From assembly GCA_020073565.1 (NCBI GenBank), contig JAIQEY010000001.1, forward strand, positions 62,001 to 126,000: 64,000 nucleotides of DNA. Reading direction: 5' to 3'. A program made the translations under genes and the position numbers. The DNA comes from Terriglobia bacterium. Its GTDB lineage: Bacteria; Acidobacteriota; Terriglobia; Terriglobales; Acidobacteriaceae. Below are positions 39,227-48,783 of this stretch, in pieces. The notes beneath the pieces are model-generated. The model saw nothing but the letters and a program-made list of their open reading frames with translations. It was not told where the DNA came from and did not search any database. The stretch's first letter is position 1. Every line of letters begins with the position of its first letter.

Positions 39227-39259
39227 GAAGCGGACTGAACTTGTACTTCATTTCGTGTA

Positions 39260-39278
39260 CTGGGCAAAGTCTGCCCAG
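39260..39278. promoter_or_regulatory. 19-bp inverted repeat, variant of CTAGGCA-N5-TGCCTAG
   Basis: CTGGGCA-AAGTC-TGCCCAG, perfect 7-bp arms. Confidence 0.6.
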
Positions 39279-39285
39279 CGATGCA

Positions 39286-39304
39286 GTGGGCAACCTCTGC
39301 CTAG
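39286..39304. promoter_or_regulatory. 19-bp inverted repeat, imperfect variant, overlapping fliJ stop codon
   Basis: GTGGGCA-ACCTC-TGCCTAG; centre 26 bp from the previous copy. Confidence 0.5.
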
Positions 39305-39741
39305 TCGCTGCGTTTGCGACGTGACAGGAAGAGATCATCGATCGCGCTCTGCTCGCGCTTGGCGCGGTTTCGCAGATACGCATCGAGTTGTCGGGCCCGC
39401 AGATCGTCCAACATCTCGCGCTTTTGCCGGGCCAGCTCGTAGGCCTTAACATGCTCCTGCCGCTGGGCAACAAGCTCCTCCAGCTTGAGCTTCATTGCAT
39501 CTCGGCGATGTTCGAGCGCCAGTTCCTGCTCGAACGCTCCTTGCAGCTGAATTGCGGGAATGCCTGCCGCAAGCTCTGTTTGACGACGCTCTACGAGCAG
39601 GGACCGCAATTCGTCAACCTCGCGAAGCTGTGCCTCGGCATACGCGATCTCCATGTGTACTCTTTCCAATGCCAGATACTCGCGGCGCTCAATGCTTTCG
39701 CGCAGCTTCAACACGCCTGCCAGGGAGAATCGGAATGCCAT
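39301..39741 (-). CDS. fliJ: Flagellar protein FliJ
   Basis: Coiled-coil 146 aa, FRFSLAGVLKLRESIERREYLALERVH; downstream of fliI. Confidence 0.82.
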   Translation of the reverse strand: MAFRFSLAGVLKLRESIERREYLALERVHMEIAYAEAQLREVDELRSLLVERRQTELAAGIPAIQLQGAFEQELALEHRRDAMKLKLEELVAQRQEHVKAYELARQKREMLDDLRARQLDAYLRNRAKREQSAIDDLFLSRRKRSD

Positions 39742-39743
39742 AG

Positions 39744-41051
39744 TCAGGCAGGAAGCGCGAGCAAGCGCTGAACGGTGTCAGCCAGGGGAGCGGCTTCATC
39801 CGGCCCTTGCTGCAGGAAGGCGTTGATCGCAGGCAGGGTCGCAATGGCCTTGTCGAGAACAGGATCGGAACCCTGTGGGTAGGCTCCGATGCGGATGAGA
39901 TCTTCCGCGCGCACATAAGCCGCCAGCAGCATCCGAAGTTTGCCGGCTTTCTCCAGATGCTCGCGTGAACAGACACTTGGCATCAGACGGCTCAGGCTGT
40001 CGAGCACCGAAATGGGAGGATAGTGATTGCGCAAGGCGAGATTTCGGTCAAGGACAATGTGCCCGTCGAGCAAGGAACGAACTGTATCTACAATCGGGTC
40101 TTGCTGATCGTCTCCCTCCATGAGGACCGTGTAGAACGCCGTAATACTGCCTTCTGAGAAGCGTCCAACTCGCTCCACCAATCGTGCCAGCATCGAAAGC
40201 ACTGATGGCGTGTAGCCTTTGGCCGTCGGCGGCTCGCCTGCCGCCAGGCCAATCTCCCGCTGCGCCATCGCGAAGCGAGTGAGGGAGTCCACGACCAGCA
40301 GAATGTTCATTCCACGCGCGCAGAAGTATTCAGCGACCGCCGTCGCCGCAAGTGCCGCACGGATTCGGAGCAGTGGAGACTGGTCGGAAGTGGAAACCAC
40401 CACAATGGATCGGCGCCGGCCTTCTTCTCCCAACGTGGCGAGAAATTCCCCTACCTCGCGACCGCGTTCGCCGACCAGCGCCAGCACCGTCAGGTCAGCG
40501 GCGGTTCCTCGCGCCATCATGCCGATCGCCGTGCTCTTGCCCACACCGCTGCCGCCGAAAATTCCGACTCGCTGTCCGCGGCCGCAAGTCAGAAACCCAT
40601 CCACAGCGCGGATGCCGCAACCCAGGGGCTCATCGATCAAAGAACGGTCTAGAGGTAGAGGAGCCAGACCATCCACCGGCACAGCTTTTGTGGCTCGGTA
40701 TTCCCCGAGAGAATCGAGCGGCTCGCCAACCGCGTTGATCACGCGCCCAACCAACTCTGGCCCCACTCGCAGCGAGGGCCGTGCCCCCCAAGTCACGATC
40801 TGATCGCCTAGCCGGATCCCCTGCGGCTTGTCCAGACTCATTGAGAGCACGCTCGGGCCGCGGAATCCGACAATCTCACCCGGGAAGCGATCTCCGCTGG
40901 AATTCAGGATCTCGCACGATTCACCGACAGAACAGAAAGGCCCGGCTGACTCCACCAGGTTCCCGACAATTTGTTTCACTCGGCCGGTCCAGCGCACCGT
41001 CGAAGCGGTCGGGAGCCAGTGAAGGCAAGACTCCAGGGGACTGGTATTCAT
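39744..41051 (-). CDS. fliI: Flagellum-specific ATP synthase
   Basis: Walker A GIFGGSGVGKSTAIGMMARG; FliI/F1-like ATPase. Confidence 0.97.
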   Translation of the reverse strand: MNTSPLESCLHWLPTASTVRWTGRVKQIVGNLVESAGPFCSVGESCEILNSSGDRFPGEIVGFRGPSVLSMSLDKPQGIRLGDQIVTWGARPSLRVGPELVGRVINAVGEPLDSLGEYRATKAVPVDGLAPLPLDRSLIDEPLGCGIRAVDGFLTCGRGQRVGIFGGSGVGKSTAIGMMARGTAADLTVLALVGERGREVGEFLATLGEEGRRRSIVVVSTSDQSPLLRIRAALAATAVAEYFCARGMNILLVVDSLTRFAMAQREIGLAAGEPPTAKGYTPSVLSMLARLVERVGRFSEGSITAFYTVLMEGDDQQDPIVDTVRSLLDGHIVLDRNLALRNHYPPISVLDSLSRLMPSVCSREHLEKAGKLRMLLAAYVRAEDLIRIGAYPQGSDPVLDKAIATLPAINAFLQQGPDEAAPLADTVQRLLALPA

Positions 41052-41728
41052 TTTGATTCAGGCCTTTGTGCGAGCAAATCGAAAAAGCCTTTCTCGATTT
41101 CCTGGAGCTGCGCGTCCAGACCCATGTCTGCGGTTCCGAGTTCGGTCTCAAGCAAGCAGCCGCCAGCCGCCAAGGTGGCATCTTCCAACACCTGAAGGTT
41201 GGAGTTGGCCTCGAAGTAATGTGTCCAACGAGCGCGGTCTTCTGGTCGCACCCGGACGATTACGCTGGTGCCCTGCTGCATCTGCTCGAGCATGATCTTC
41301 ACCAGGCCGGCTACCACCATTCGGTCAACTTGTGCTTCACGATGCAGAATCTTTGCCGCAATCGCCAAGGCGAATTGAACCAGCTTGACCTCTACCTTGG
41401 AGAAGTATTTGCTTCGTTCCTTCTGGAATGCCGATACCAAGTCGGCCGTTTGTTTGTGCAAGCGGGTGAGTTCTTGCTCAAAATATTCGCGCGTGCGACG
41501 GTCCCCTTCGCGCAGGCCCTCCGCATGAGCCTCCCCCACTAGCCGCGTCAATTCCTGTTCGCTGACATGAGACCCGTTGTCCGGTTTTGGCGGATTGTCT
41601 TCTGGGCGCTCTTCCCCTGGAATCTTCAGACCATCCGGACGAGACAAGGAGACGGGATTGTCCCGGTAGACGAACGTTGCCACGTCCTTGACAGCAGAAC
41701 TGCCCGCATTATCAGACAATGTACTCAT
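41048..41728 (-). CDS. fliH: Flagellar assembly protein FliH
   Basis: KVEVKLVQFALAIAAKILHREAQVDRMVVAGLVKIMLEQM...GCLLETELGTADMGLDAQLQEIEKGF. Confidence 0.88.
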   Translation of the reverse strand: MSTLSDNAGSSAVKDVATFVYRDNPVSLSRPDGLKIPGEERPEDNPPKPDNGSHVSEQELTRLVGEAHAEGLREGDRRTREYFEQELTRLHKQTADLVSAFQKERSKYFSKVEVKLVQFALAIAAKILHREAQVDRMVVAGLVKIMLEQMQQGTSVIVRVRPEDRARWTHYFEANSNLQVLEDATLAAGGCLLETELGTADMGLDAQLQEIEKGFFDLLAQRPESK

Positions 41729-42734
41729 CGTCTCCCTCGGCCTTCAGGACGACCTTGCCGTCGGCTTCTAACTTCCGAATCACATTGACCGCCTCTTGCT
41801 GCGCTTGCGCCACATCCCGGTTGCGGACCGCCCCCAGCGCCTCGATGTCTTCCTTAAGCATCTCCACTGCGCGCGACGACATCGCTCGGAAAATGTGTTC
41901 CTTCAGATCGTTGCTCGCCCCCTTCAGGGCTGTGGCGAGGACCTTCTTGTCCATCGACCCCAGCCATTCCCGAATGCCGACGTCGGCAACGCTGAGCAGA
42001 TCCTCGAAGGTGAACATCAGGTTGCGAATGTTGATCGCCAGCTTCGGGTCATCATGCTCAATGACTTCGAGGATCGTCTTCGCGCTGCTCTGTTCGAGGC
42101 GATTCATCACGTCGGCAACGCTCTTGAATCCTGCATAAGTCTTGCGGCTCTGTTCTCCCAGCGACTGAAGCCGCCGGTGCAGGACGACGGAGACTTTCTC
42201 GGCCATCTCGGGAGAAAACTGCCGCAGCTGAGCCAGCCGTTTGACCGCTTCCGCGCGAACTTGCTCGGGCAGCTTCATCAACAACGACGAAGCCTGCTTC
42301 CCATCCACGTGCGCCAGAACCAGGGCAATCGTTTGTGGATGCTCCGCTTCCAGAAATTTTGCCAGTTGCTGGGGATCCGCATTCTGCAGCGAGTCGAGTT
42401 GGCCAGCGCCCAGTTCCTGGAGCCGCACAACCTTCTGCAGGAGACTTTTTGCGTTTTCCTCGCCGAACGCCTTTACCAGGAGACGGGTTGCAAAATCGAC
42501 TCCCCCTTGCGCCAGGCAATCTTGGGTCAGCGACAGCTGGCTGTACTCCTCCAGAATATCGTGCGCCATTTCTGGTGGAACCCTCCCCATCTCCGCCAGT
42601 TCCTTTGTGACCAACTCTACATCCGCGCCCGGCAGGTGCCGGTAAACCGCGCTGGCAACTTCCTCTCCCATCACGGCAAGAAGGATGGCGGCCTTGCGGA
42701 TGCCCGTCATTCGTGAAACTGCGCGCCCAACCAT
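41712..42734 (-). CDS. fliG: Flagellar motor switch protein FliG
   Basis: EHPQTIALVLAHVDGKQASSLLMKLPEQVRAEAVKRLAQL; MFTFEDLLSVADVGIREWL. Confidence 0.97.
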   Translation of the reverse strand: MVGRAVSRMTGIRKAAILLAVMGEEVASAVYRHLPGADVELVTKELAEMGRVPPEMAHDILEEYSQLSLTQDCLAQGGVDFATRLLVKAFGEENAKSLLQKVVRLQELGAGQLDSLQNADPQQLAKFLEAEHPQTIALVLAHVDGKQASSLLMKLPEQVRAEAVKRLAQLRQFSPEMAEKVSVVLHRRLQSLGEQSRKTYAGFKSVADVMNRLEQSSAKTILEVIEHDDPKLAINIRNLMFTFEDLLSVADVGIREWLGSMDKKVLATALKGASNDLKEHIFRAMSSRAVEMLKEDIEALGAVRNRDVAQAQQEAVNVIRKLEADGKVVLKAEGDDEYIV

Positions 42735-44333
42735 TTATTTACCCTCGCGTAGCCAAGCCTGGATCAACTGGCTGGCTGCCACCGGCTCGCCCTTGACCTT
42801 CTCGGCAAGCTGTTTCTTGAGCGCGATGGCCCGCTGCTGCTCCGGCGAAAGGCTCGCAAGATCCTGCCCTGGATTGAGTTCTCCGGCGGCGGACGCTTGG
42901 GAGTTCTTCGCCGCGATGCGGGCGGGCAGTTCGCGGAACGTCGTCAACAACTGTTTCTTAACCGGCCGCAGCAGCAGCATGTATGCCAGCAGGAACAGCA
43001 GAATCAGCGCGGCGTAGCGCACCAGGCTCGACCAGTCGTTCAGGGTCACGCGCACGCGCTCAGACATGGGCCGCTTAGTGGGCACTTCGACTTTTTCTTC
43101 TTTGAAGGAGAGGTTTTCGACTGTCAGGCTGTCTCCGCGAGTGGTGTCAACGCCAATTGCGGCCTTGGCAAGGTCTTCAATCTGCTTCATCTCGTCCGCC
43201 GTGCGTTTGCGGCGGGTCTCGGTAGACTTCCCGTTCTCCAGCTTGGGCTCAAGCACATCGTCCACGAGCAAGGCGGCACTCACTCGGCGAATGCGCCCGG
43301 CCGGCCGCATCGTGTGTCGAACCAGCTTACTGACTGCATATGTGTTGCTTTCGCTTTTGGAGATCTGGGTGCCGTCGCTCGATTGCGTCACGGGCTTCGC
43401 CGCACCGGCACCACCCGGCACATTGCTGCTCGTCCCCGGAACGCCGCCGTTCAACAGGCCGCCGATCTGCTCCTCCGAATGTTGCGTTGATACTGCCACC
43501 GCGCTTTTCGGATCGTAACTCTCTTCGCTTTCTTCGCTCGTGCTCGGGTCCGCTTCCACGTTCACGCTCGCGCGCACGTGATCGGCGCCGACTACAGGCT
43601 CCAGGGTCTGGAGCAGTTGTGCCTTGAGTTCCTGTGATAACTCACCATTCGAGGCCAGCAAGCCTTCTCTCGGTTTTCCTAAGGGCCGATCGGTATCGGC
43701 GTCGATTACGGTGACATTCTCCGGGCTGAGATTATCGACTGCTCCGGAGACAAGCCGTGCAATACCCTGCTGCGTCTCCTCGGAGAGCCGTCCAGACTTC
43801 AGCTTGAGAACTACCGACGCTTTCGCTGCACGCTCGCGATCCAGAAAGACGGAGTCATTGGCCATGACCAGATGCACCCGGACGCTATCGACATCCTTCA
43901 ACGTTTGGATTGAACGTTCCAACTCACCTTCCAGCGCGCGCTGGTAGTTCACTTTCTCGTCGAATTCGGTCTGGCCCCAACTCATTTTGTCGAACAGCTC
44001 AAACCCCATTCGCCCGCTGCGGGGCATTCCCTGTGTCGCCACCTCCATGCGGCTGGCGTCCACCTTGTCCGCGGGAACGCTGACCGTCTTGCCGTCGGAA
44101 CTGATCTGGTAAGGAATAGTCTTCGCCGCGAGTTTCGCGCCCAGCGCTTCCGCGTCCGCCGGCTCCATTCCCGTAACCAAAGGCTTGTAGTCTGGAGTGG
44201 CAATGAAATTGGTGAACGCCGCCATGATCGCCACCGTGAGCACAACTGCGCCAACCAGCAGCCAGCGCTGCTTGGCGTTGAGCCCCGTCGCGAAATCCTT
44301 CACTTGCTTCTGAACTTGGTCGAATGAAGCCAT
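42735..44333 (-). CDS. fliF: Flagellar M-ring protein FliF
   Basis: 532 aa; MGFELFDKMSWGQTEFDEKVNYQRALEGELERSIQTLKDVDSVRVHLVMA. Confidence 0.97.
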   Translation of the reverse strand: MASFDQVQKQVKDFATGLNAKQRWLLVGAVVLTVAIMAAFTNFIATPDYKPLVTGMEPADAEALGAKLAAKTIPYQISSDGKTVSVPADKVDASRMEVATQGMPRSGRMGFELFDKMSWGQTEFDEKVNYQRALEGELERSIQTLKDVDSVRVHLVMANDSVFLDRERAAKASVVLKLKSGRLSEETQQGIARLVSGAVDNLSPENVTVIDADTDRPLGKPREGLLASNGELSQELKAQLLQTLEPVVGADHVRASVNVEADPSTSEESEESYDPKSAVAVSTQHSEEQIGGLLNGGVPGTSSNVPGGAGAAKPVTQSSDGTQISKSESNTYAVSKLVRHTMRPAGRIRRVSAALLVDDVLEPKLENGKSTETRRKRTADEMKQIEDLAKAAIGVDTTRGDSLTVENLSFKEEKVEVPTKRPMSERVRVTLNDWSSLVRYAALILLFLLAYMLLLRPVKKQLLTTFRELPARIAAKNSQASAAGELNPGQDLASLSPEQQRAIALKKQLAEKVKGEPVAASQLIQAWLREGK

Positions 44334-44355
44334 GTTGTTGGCGCTGCCCAGCTAA

Positions 44356-44664
44356 CTAGAACTGCAGTTTCGATACTTCCTGGTACGCATTCACAATCTT
44401 GTTGCGAACCTGCATCATCATTTCAAAAGCGATATCCGCCTTTTCGACTGCGATCATGACGTTGTGCAAGTCCTGGCGGTCGCCATGAAGAAGTTCGGAC
44501 ACCTGGGTGCCCGACTCCTGGTCCAACTGGTCCACTTGATTGATCGCGTTCTTCAACGTGGACCCAAAACCACCCTCTTGGCCCGCTGCCCCCGCGGGTG
44601 CAGTGGGTTTGGTTGGCAGGGTTGCGGGCAGTATTGGCAGCCCGGAAGAAATTGTGTTGTTCAT
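44356..44664 (-). CDS. fliE: Flagellar hook-basal body complex protein FliE
   Basis: QDLHNVMIAVEKADIAFEMMMQVRNKIVNAYQEVSKLQF. Confidence 0.94.
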   Translation of the reverse strand: MNNTISSGLPILPATLPTKPTAPAGAAGQEGGFGSTLKNAINQVDQLDQESGTQVSELLHGDRQDLHNVMIAVEKADIAFEMMMQVRNKIVNAYQEVSKLQF

Positions 44665-44682
44665 CGCTCAGTCCTTAGCTCG

Positions 44683-45126
44683 CTACTTCAAGAGATCTAC
44701 TGCTTGCTGGATCATTTGTTTTGAAGCGGTAACGGCGGAAGCATTCAGCTGGTAGGAGCGCACTGCTCCCATCAGATCCACCATTTCCTGGATTGGGTTA
44801 ATCGCAGGGTAGGCCACGTAGCCATCCTTGTTCGCATCCGGGTGCCCTGGCTGATAACGCATGACCGCCGGAGTGGGATCGTCCACTACCTGTTCCACGC
44901 GCACCGCAGGCAGCAGACCCGCCGGCGGCGTATGGAAACCCGCAAGCATAAGCCGAAACGGCAACGTCCCCGAACTTCTAAAAACGACTTCCTTCCGGTG
45001 ATAGGGACCTCCTTCCGGCGTCCGCGTGGTTTCGGCATTAGCCATGTTCGTCGCCACTACTTCCGCCCTCTGTCTTTCCGCGCCCAGCGCAGCTCCGCTC
45101 ACTTCCAGCATGCTGAAGATGCCCAT
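44683..45126 (-). CDS. flgC: Flagellar basal-body rod protein FlgC
   Basis: MGIFSMLEVSGAALGAERQRAEVVATNMANAETTRTPEGGPYHRKEVVF. Confidence 0.95.
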   Translation of the reverse strand: MGIFSMLEVSGAALGAERQRAEVVATNMANAETTRTPEGGPYHRKEVVFRSSGTLPFRLMLAGFHTPPAGLLPAVRVEQVVDDPTPAVMRYQPGHPDANKDGYVAYPAINPIQEMVDLMGAVRSYQLNASAVTASKQMIQQAVDLLK

Positions 45127-45129
45127 ACG

Positions 45130-45489
45130 TTATTTGCCCCCTTCATGAATTGCCGAGAGTAGGTTCTGAAATTCGTGACGCAATAACTGGACCCCGAGCC
45201 CGAATTGCATCTGAGTTTCCGCCAGCACCAGGCCTTCGCGATCCAGGTTGACATTGTTTCCATCCGGCCTTTCCAGCAGACCGGGCACCGCCCGAACTGC
45301 AGGCATCAGATTGCCGTCGCCGCCATCTGCCATCGCACGGTTGAGCTCTCCACGAAAATCGACGTCTTTCGCCCGATATCCGGGTGTGTCGATGTTCGCC
45401 ATGTTAGAAACAACGAGCTTGTGCCGTTCCGAAGTGACATCGAGGAACTTCTCCAGCAAGTGTAAAGTCGGTGTTGAAATATCGCTCAT
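45130..45489 (-). CDS. flgB: Flagellar basal-body rod protein FlgB
   Basis: KLVVSNMANIDTPGYRAKDVDFRGELNRAM. Confidence 0.94.
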   Translation of the reverse strand: MSDISTPTLHLLEKFLDVTSERHKLVVSNMANIDTPGYRAKDVDFRGELNRAMADGGDGNLMPAVRAVPGLLERPDGNNVNLDREGLVLAETQMQFGLGVQLLRHEFQNLLSAIHEGGK

Positions 45490-46853
45490 GCATACCTCCG
45501 CGGCGGCAGGCCGTATTCCCGAATTTTGTTGCGAATCGTTCGAAGGCTGACACCGAGCATTTCCGCAGCTCGAGTTCGATTGCCTCCGGTCTGCAGTAAC
45601 GTGCTCTCAAGCAGGTGTCGCTCAAGTTCCCGCATTGAGATTCCCGGACGCGCAGCCACCGGGGAAGTTGGAATCATCGTGTGCGAGCGACCTGGATGAA
45701 TCAGTTCGTTGGCCAGGTGTTCCGCACCGATTTCGTTCGAATCGCAGAGCGTTACGACGCGCTGCATGAAATTGCCCAGTTCTCGTATGTTTCCCGGCCA
45801 CCGATGCCGCTGCAATCCGGCAACGAAATCGGGATGCAGAGTCGGCATCCTGCGCCCTGCTTCCGTAGCAAACTGCCGGGCGAACGATTCTGCCAACGCC
45901 GGAATGTCTTCTCGACGGTCCCGCAACGGTGGCAGGGTCAGCGGAATAACATTGAGCCGATAAAACAGGTCAGCCCGGAATCTACCCTCTTCCACTCGCG
46001 CCTGAAGTGACACATTGCTGGTCGCAACTACGCGGATATTCACTGCCGTCGTGCGGGTGTCGCCCAGCCTCTCGAACTCCCTTTCCTGCAAGACCCGTAG
46101 CAGCTTCGGTTGCAACGTAGCCGGCATCTCCGCAATTTCGTCCAGCAGCAGGGTCCCGCCGTCGGCCAACTCAAACCTCCCAGCTTTCGCGGCGGTGGCG
46201 CCGGTAAAAGCCCCGCGAACATGCCCAAAGAGTTCGCTTTCGAGCAACTGCTCAGGCACAGCCGCGCAGTTGACCGCCACAAACGGTTTGTTCCGCCGGG
46301 AACTATGGTCGTGGATGTAGCGTGCAAGCAGCTCTTTGCCAGTACCGCTCTCAGCCTCGATCAGTACATCCGCATTCGTGCGGGCAGCGTGCAGCGCCCG
46401 ATCCAGCGCCTTAAGCAGCGCCGGCGCACTTCCGACGATCTCGCTCTCGCGAAGTGAATCTGGCGCAGGGCTGTCTTCCACCTTGCCCATGACGCGCTCC
46501 ACCGCCGATTGCAGTTGCTCGAAGGAAATCGGCTTGGTCAGATAATCGCAAGCACCATCCTGCATGGCGCGCACTGCCTCCGGCACGGTGCCAAAAGCGG
46601 TGAGTACGATTACGGCTGTAGAGGGGCTTGAACGCCGCACGGTCCGCATCAGGTGCAAGCCATCCCCATCGGGCATGCGGACGTCGGTGACCACCAGCGG
46701 AAAACGCTGGCGGTCAAGCTTCTGAAGCGCCTCGGTAGTACCCGATGCAGTCTCCACGTGCCAGCCTTCGCGCTGAAAATTCGCTTTTAGCGCCAAACGC
46801 ATGCCCGGCTCGTCGTCCACCAGCAACACCGATTGGCAGCCCGGAGTGCTCAT
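45486..46853 (-). CDS. Sigma54-dependent NtrC-family response regulator (flagellar)
   Basis: REC (LLVDDEPGMRLALKANF), AAA+ ESGTGKELLARYIH and GAFTGATAAKAGRFELADGGTLLLDEI, Fis-type HTH; overlaps flgB and kinase genes. Confidence 0.93.
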   Translation of the reverse strand: MSTPGCQSVLLVDDEPGMRLALKANFQREGWHVETASGTTEALQKLDRQRFPLVVTDVRMPDGDGLHLMRTVRRSSPSTAVIVLTAFGTVPEAVRAMQDGACDYLTKPISFEQLQSAVERVMGKVEDSPAPDSLRESEIVGSAPALLKALDRALHAARTNADVLIEAESGTGKELLARYIHDHSSRRNKPFVAVNCAAVPEQLLESELFGHVRGAFTGATAAKAGRFELADGGTLLLDEIAEMPATLQPKLLRVLQEREFERLGDTRTTAVNIRVVATSNVSLQARVEEGRFRADLFYRLNVIPLTLPPLRDRREDIPALAESFARQFATEAGRRMPTLHPDFVAGLQRHRWPGNIRELGNFMQRVVTLCDSNEIGAEHLANELIHPGRSHTMIPTSPVAARPGISMRELERHLLESTLLQTGGNRTRAAEMLGVSLRTIRNKIREYGLPPRRYA

Positions 46854-48088
46854 AGGATTGGGAACTCCAAGCGAAATGTCGCGCCCTCGCCCTGAACGCT
46901 GCGTGCGCTGATCGTCCCTCCATGTTGCTCGACGATCCGCTGACACACCGCGAGGCCCAGGCCCGGGCTCTGGTTTATCGTGCTGAAGCCCGGTTCGAAT
47001 ATTCGGATCAAGTCGCCAGGAGCGATACCGCACCCAGTATCAGTGAACTCGATCACCGCCACCTTTCCGTTCGCGAACGATTCGACTATCGCAAGCACCG
47101 TAATTGCTCCGCCGGCCGGAGTATGTCGAAGAGCATTGCACGTCAAATTCAAGATCACTTGCTGGATGCCGGCAGCATCTGCGGCAATTTCCGCTTCTCC
47201 CAGCGACTCATGAAGATCGAGTCGCACTCCACTCTGCGTTGCCAGCGGACTGACAAAGGCGAGGCAGTTCCGAAGGACCACAGCCAGTGCTGTGGGCACC
47301 AGATAGGGGTCATCGAGATTTTGAAAGCGCAAAACGTTATTCACGGTTGCTGAAAGTGACCTAACCCCTGCCTGCAGGTGCTGAATGTATTCCTTCGAGC
47401 CAACGCTCAAGCCCGAATCCCCCGCCAGGAGACCAGTAAGCAGTTCAAGGCTGCCCAGTGGATTGCGGATTTCGTGAGCCAATACGGTCGCCATTTCTGC
47501 CAGCGCAACCACGCGACGAGATGCTTCTCTTTCTTGTTCCGCCTCTTTTCTTGTGGTCGTGTCACCCAGGATCAGAATCTTGCTGCTAGAAACGCCAAGG
47601 CCGACTGCTTCGTTTCGGGGCTTCCGCATGACGCTGCAACGCACGTTGAGCCAGCGTTTGCCGCCGTTCTGGCTGAAACAGAATTCCTGTTCGTCTATCC
47701 CGCCTGTGATCCCGCTACACGAACCGTCCACAATGGAACGCATACGCTCCGGAAAATCGGACCATTCAATTGCTTTGTCTGTGGACAAAGCGAGAAGCCT
47801 GCGTGCTTCCGGATTCACGAACAGGACTTCCCGGCCTTCGCTGTCCACGACTGCCACGCCGCACGGCAAGGCATCGAGGATCTGGCGCAACAGGACGCGC
47901 ATGCGCTCGTTCTCGGCAGCACTCGAAGCCAGTGCACGGTTCTGCTCTTCAAGTTGCGCACGCAGGCGGGCCACTTCCTCATGCAGATTGCGATGAGAGT
48001 GCTCCAGTCGATTAGCCGCTCCAATGAAATCCTGGAACGCATCGGCCAGTCCACCCCGTGTTGTGACACTCTCGGCGATCGCATTCAT
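46850..48088 (-). CDS. PAS-containing sensor histidine kinase (FleS/FlrB-like)
   Basis: ALAEMATVLAHEIRNPLGSLELLTGLL; HATPase domain; 4-nt overlap with regulator gene. Confidence 0.9.
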   Translation of the reverse strand: MNAIAESVTTRGGLADAFQDFIGAANRLEHSHRNLHEEVARLRAQLEEQNRALASSAAENERMRVLLRQILDALPCGVAVVDSEGREVLFVNPEARRLLALSTDKAIEWSDFPERMRSIVDGSCSGITGGIDEQEFCFSQNGGKRWLNVRCSVMRKPRNEAVGLGVSSSKILILGDTTTRKEAEQEREASRRVVALAEMATVLAHEIRNPLGSLELLTGLLAGDSGLSVGSKEYIQHLQAGVRSLSATVNNVLRFQNLDDPYLVPTALAVVLRNCLAFVSPLATQSGVRLDLHESLGEAEIAADAAGIQQVILNLTCNALRHTPAGGAITVLAIVESFANGKVAVIEFTDTGCGIAPGDLIRIFEPGFSTINQSPGLGLAVCQRIVEQHGGTISARSVQGEGATFRLEFPIL

Positions 48089-48104
48089 TGGAAGCAAATG
48101 AGAA

Positions 48105-48123
48105 CTAGGCAACATCTGCCTAG
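48105..48123 (-). promoter_or_regulatory. 19-bp inverted repeat, 7 bp downstream of sigma54 promoter (kinase/regulator operon)
   Basis: Minus strand CTAGGCAGATGTTGCCTAG. Confidence 0.75.
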
Positions 48124-48129
48124 CTGGAG

Positions 48130-48145
48130 TGCAACGCACCTGCCA
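48130..48145 (-). promoter_or_regulatory. Sigma54 promoter for kinase-regulator-flgBC-fliEFGHIJ operon
   Basis: Minus strand TGGCAGGTGCGTTGCA; close to TGGCACG-N4-TTGCA. Confidence 0.78.
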
Positions 48146-48226
48146 AAGCGCACATGTCGGTGGAAGCGTGCCGTAATCGGCGGTCGTATCACTTCCTCCT
48201 GAAAAGTGCAGAAGCGAGGGCTATCT

Positions 48227-48234
48227 GCCGATAA
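48227..48234 (+). promoter_or_regulatory. Isolated sigma28-like -10 (GCCGATAA) upstream of PilZ gene
   Basis: Perfect -10 octamer but no TAAA at the cluster spacing. Confidence 0.3.
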
Positions 48235-48363
48235 GAAGATCTAATCGGTCGGTCTGTCGCCCGTCCAGTCTGCGATGTGGCAGTCACCTTGCTTGCTGAA
48301 ACGATAGAAGACGTGGCCCGTGAACATGCGGCGTAGCGACTCCGCCGAGACAAGGGTTGTGAA

Positions 48364-48729
48364 ATGAAGGACAATCCACCGCGAGTCCAGGAGTTTGGCT
48401 ATCGCAAGCCGCGCTTTCGCGCGGATTTTCACCTTCTTCTCCAAACCGAAGCTCCGAATTCGCGTGTCGTTGACGCCCGTTGCACCGATATAAGCGAAGA
48501 CGGATTGGCCGCCCGCGTCACCGAACCACTCAGCCTCGGCAGCCACGTAGCTTTCATCCTGACACTCCCCGGAAGTTCAACTCCCGTCCGCATTGCGGCC
48601 ACCGTCAACAACCAGCAACAAGAAACCTACGGCTTCACCTTTGTCTTTTCCACCCAGGAAGAACGCAACCTCATTCATGCCTACCTCGCGCGTCTACAAC
48701 GCCAAGCAAGCGGGTCTCCACGGACCTGA
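48364..48729 (+). CDS. PilZ domain protein
   Basis: RKPRFRADFHLLLQTEAPNSRVVDARCTDISEDGLAARVTEPLSLGSHVAFILTLPGSSTPVRIAATV. Confidence 0.82.
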   Translation: MKDNPPRVQEFGYRKPRFRADFHLLLQTEAPNSRVVDARCTDISEDGLAARVTEPLSLGSHVAFILTLPGSSTPVRIAATVNNQQQETYGFTFVFSTQEERNLIHAYLARLQRQASGSPRT

Positions 48730-48761
48730 GGTAATTTCGGCCCGGTTCCATCACCGACTTA

Positions 48762-48777
48762 TGGCCCGTTGCGTGCG
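48762..48777 (+). promoter_or_regulatory. Sigma54 promoter for fliM operon
   Basis: TGGCCCGTTGCGTGCG; GG-N10-GC. Confidence 0.68.
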
Positions 48778-48783
48778 GAATGA

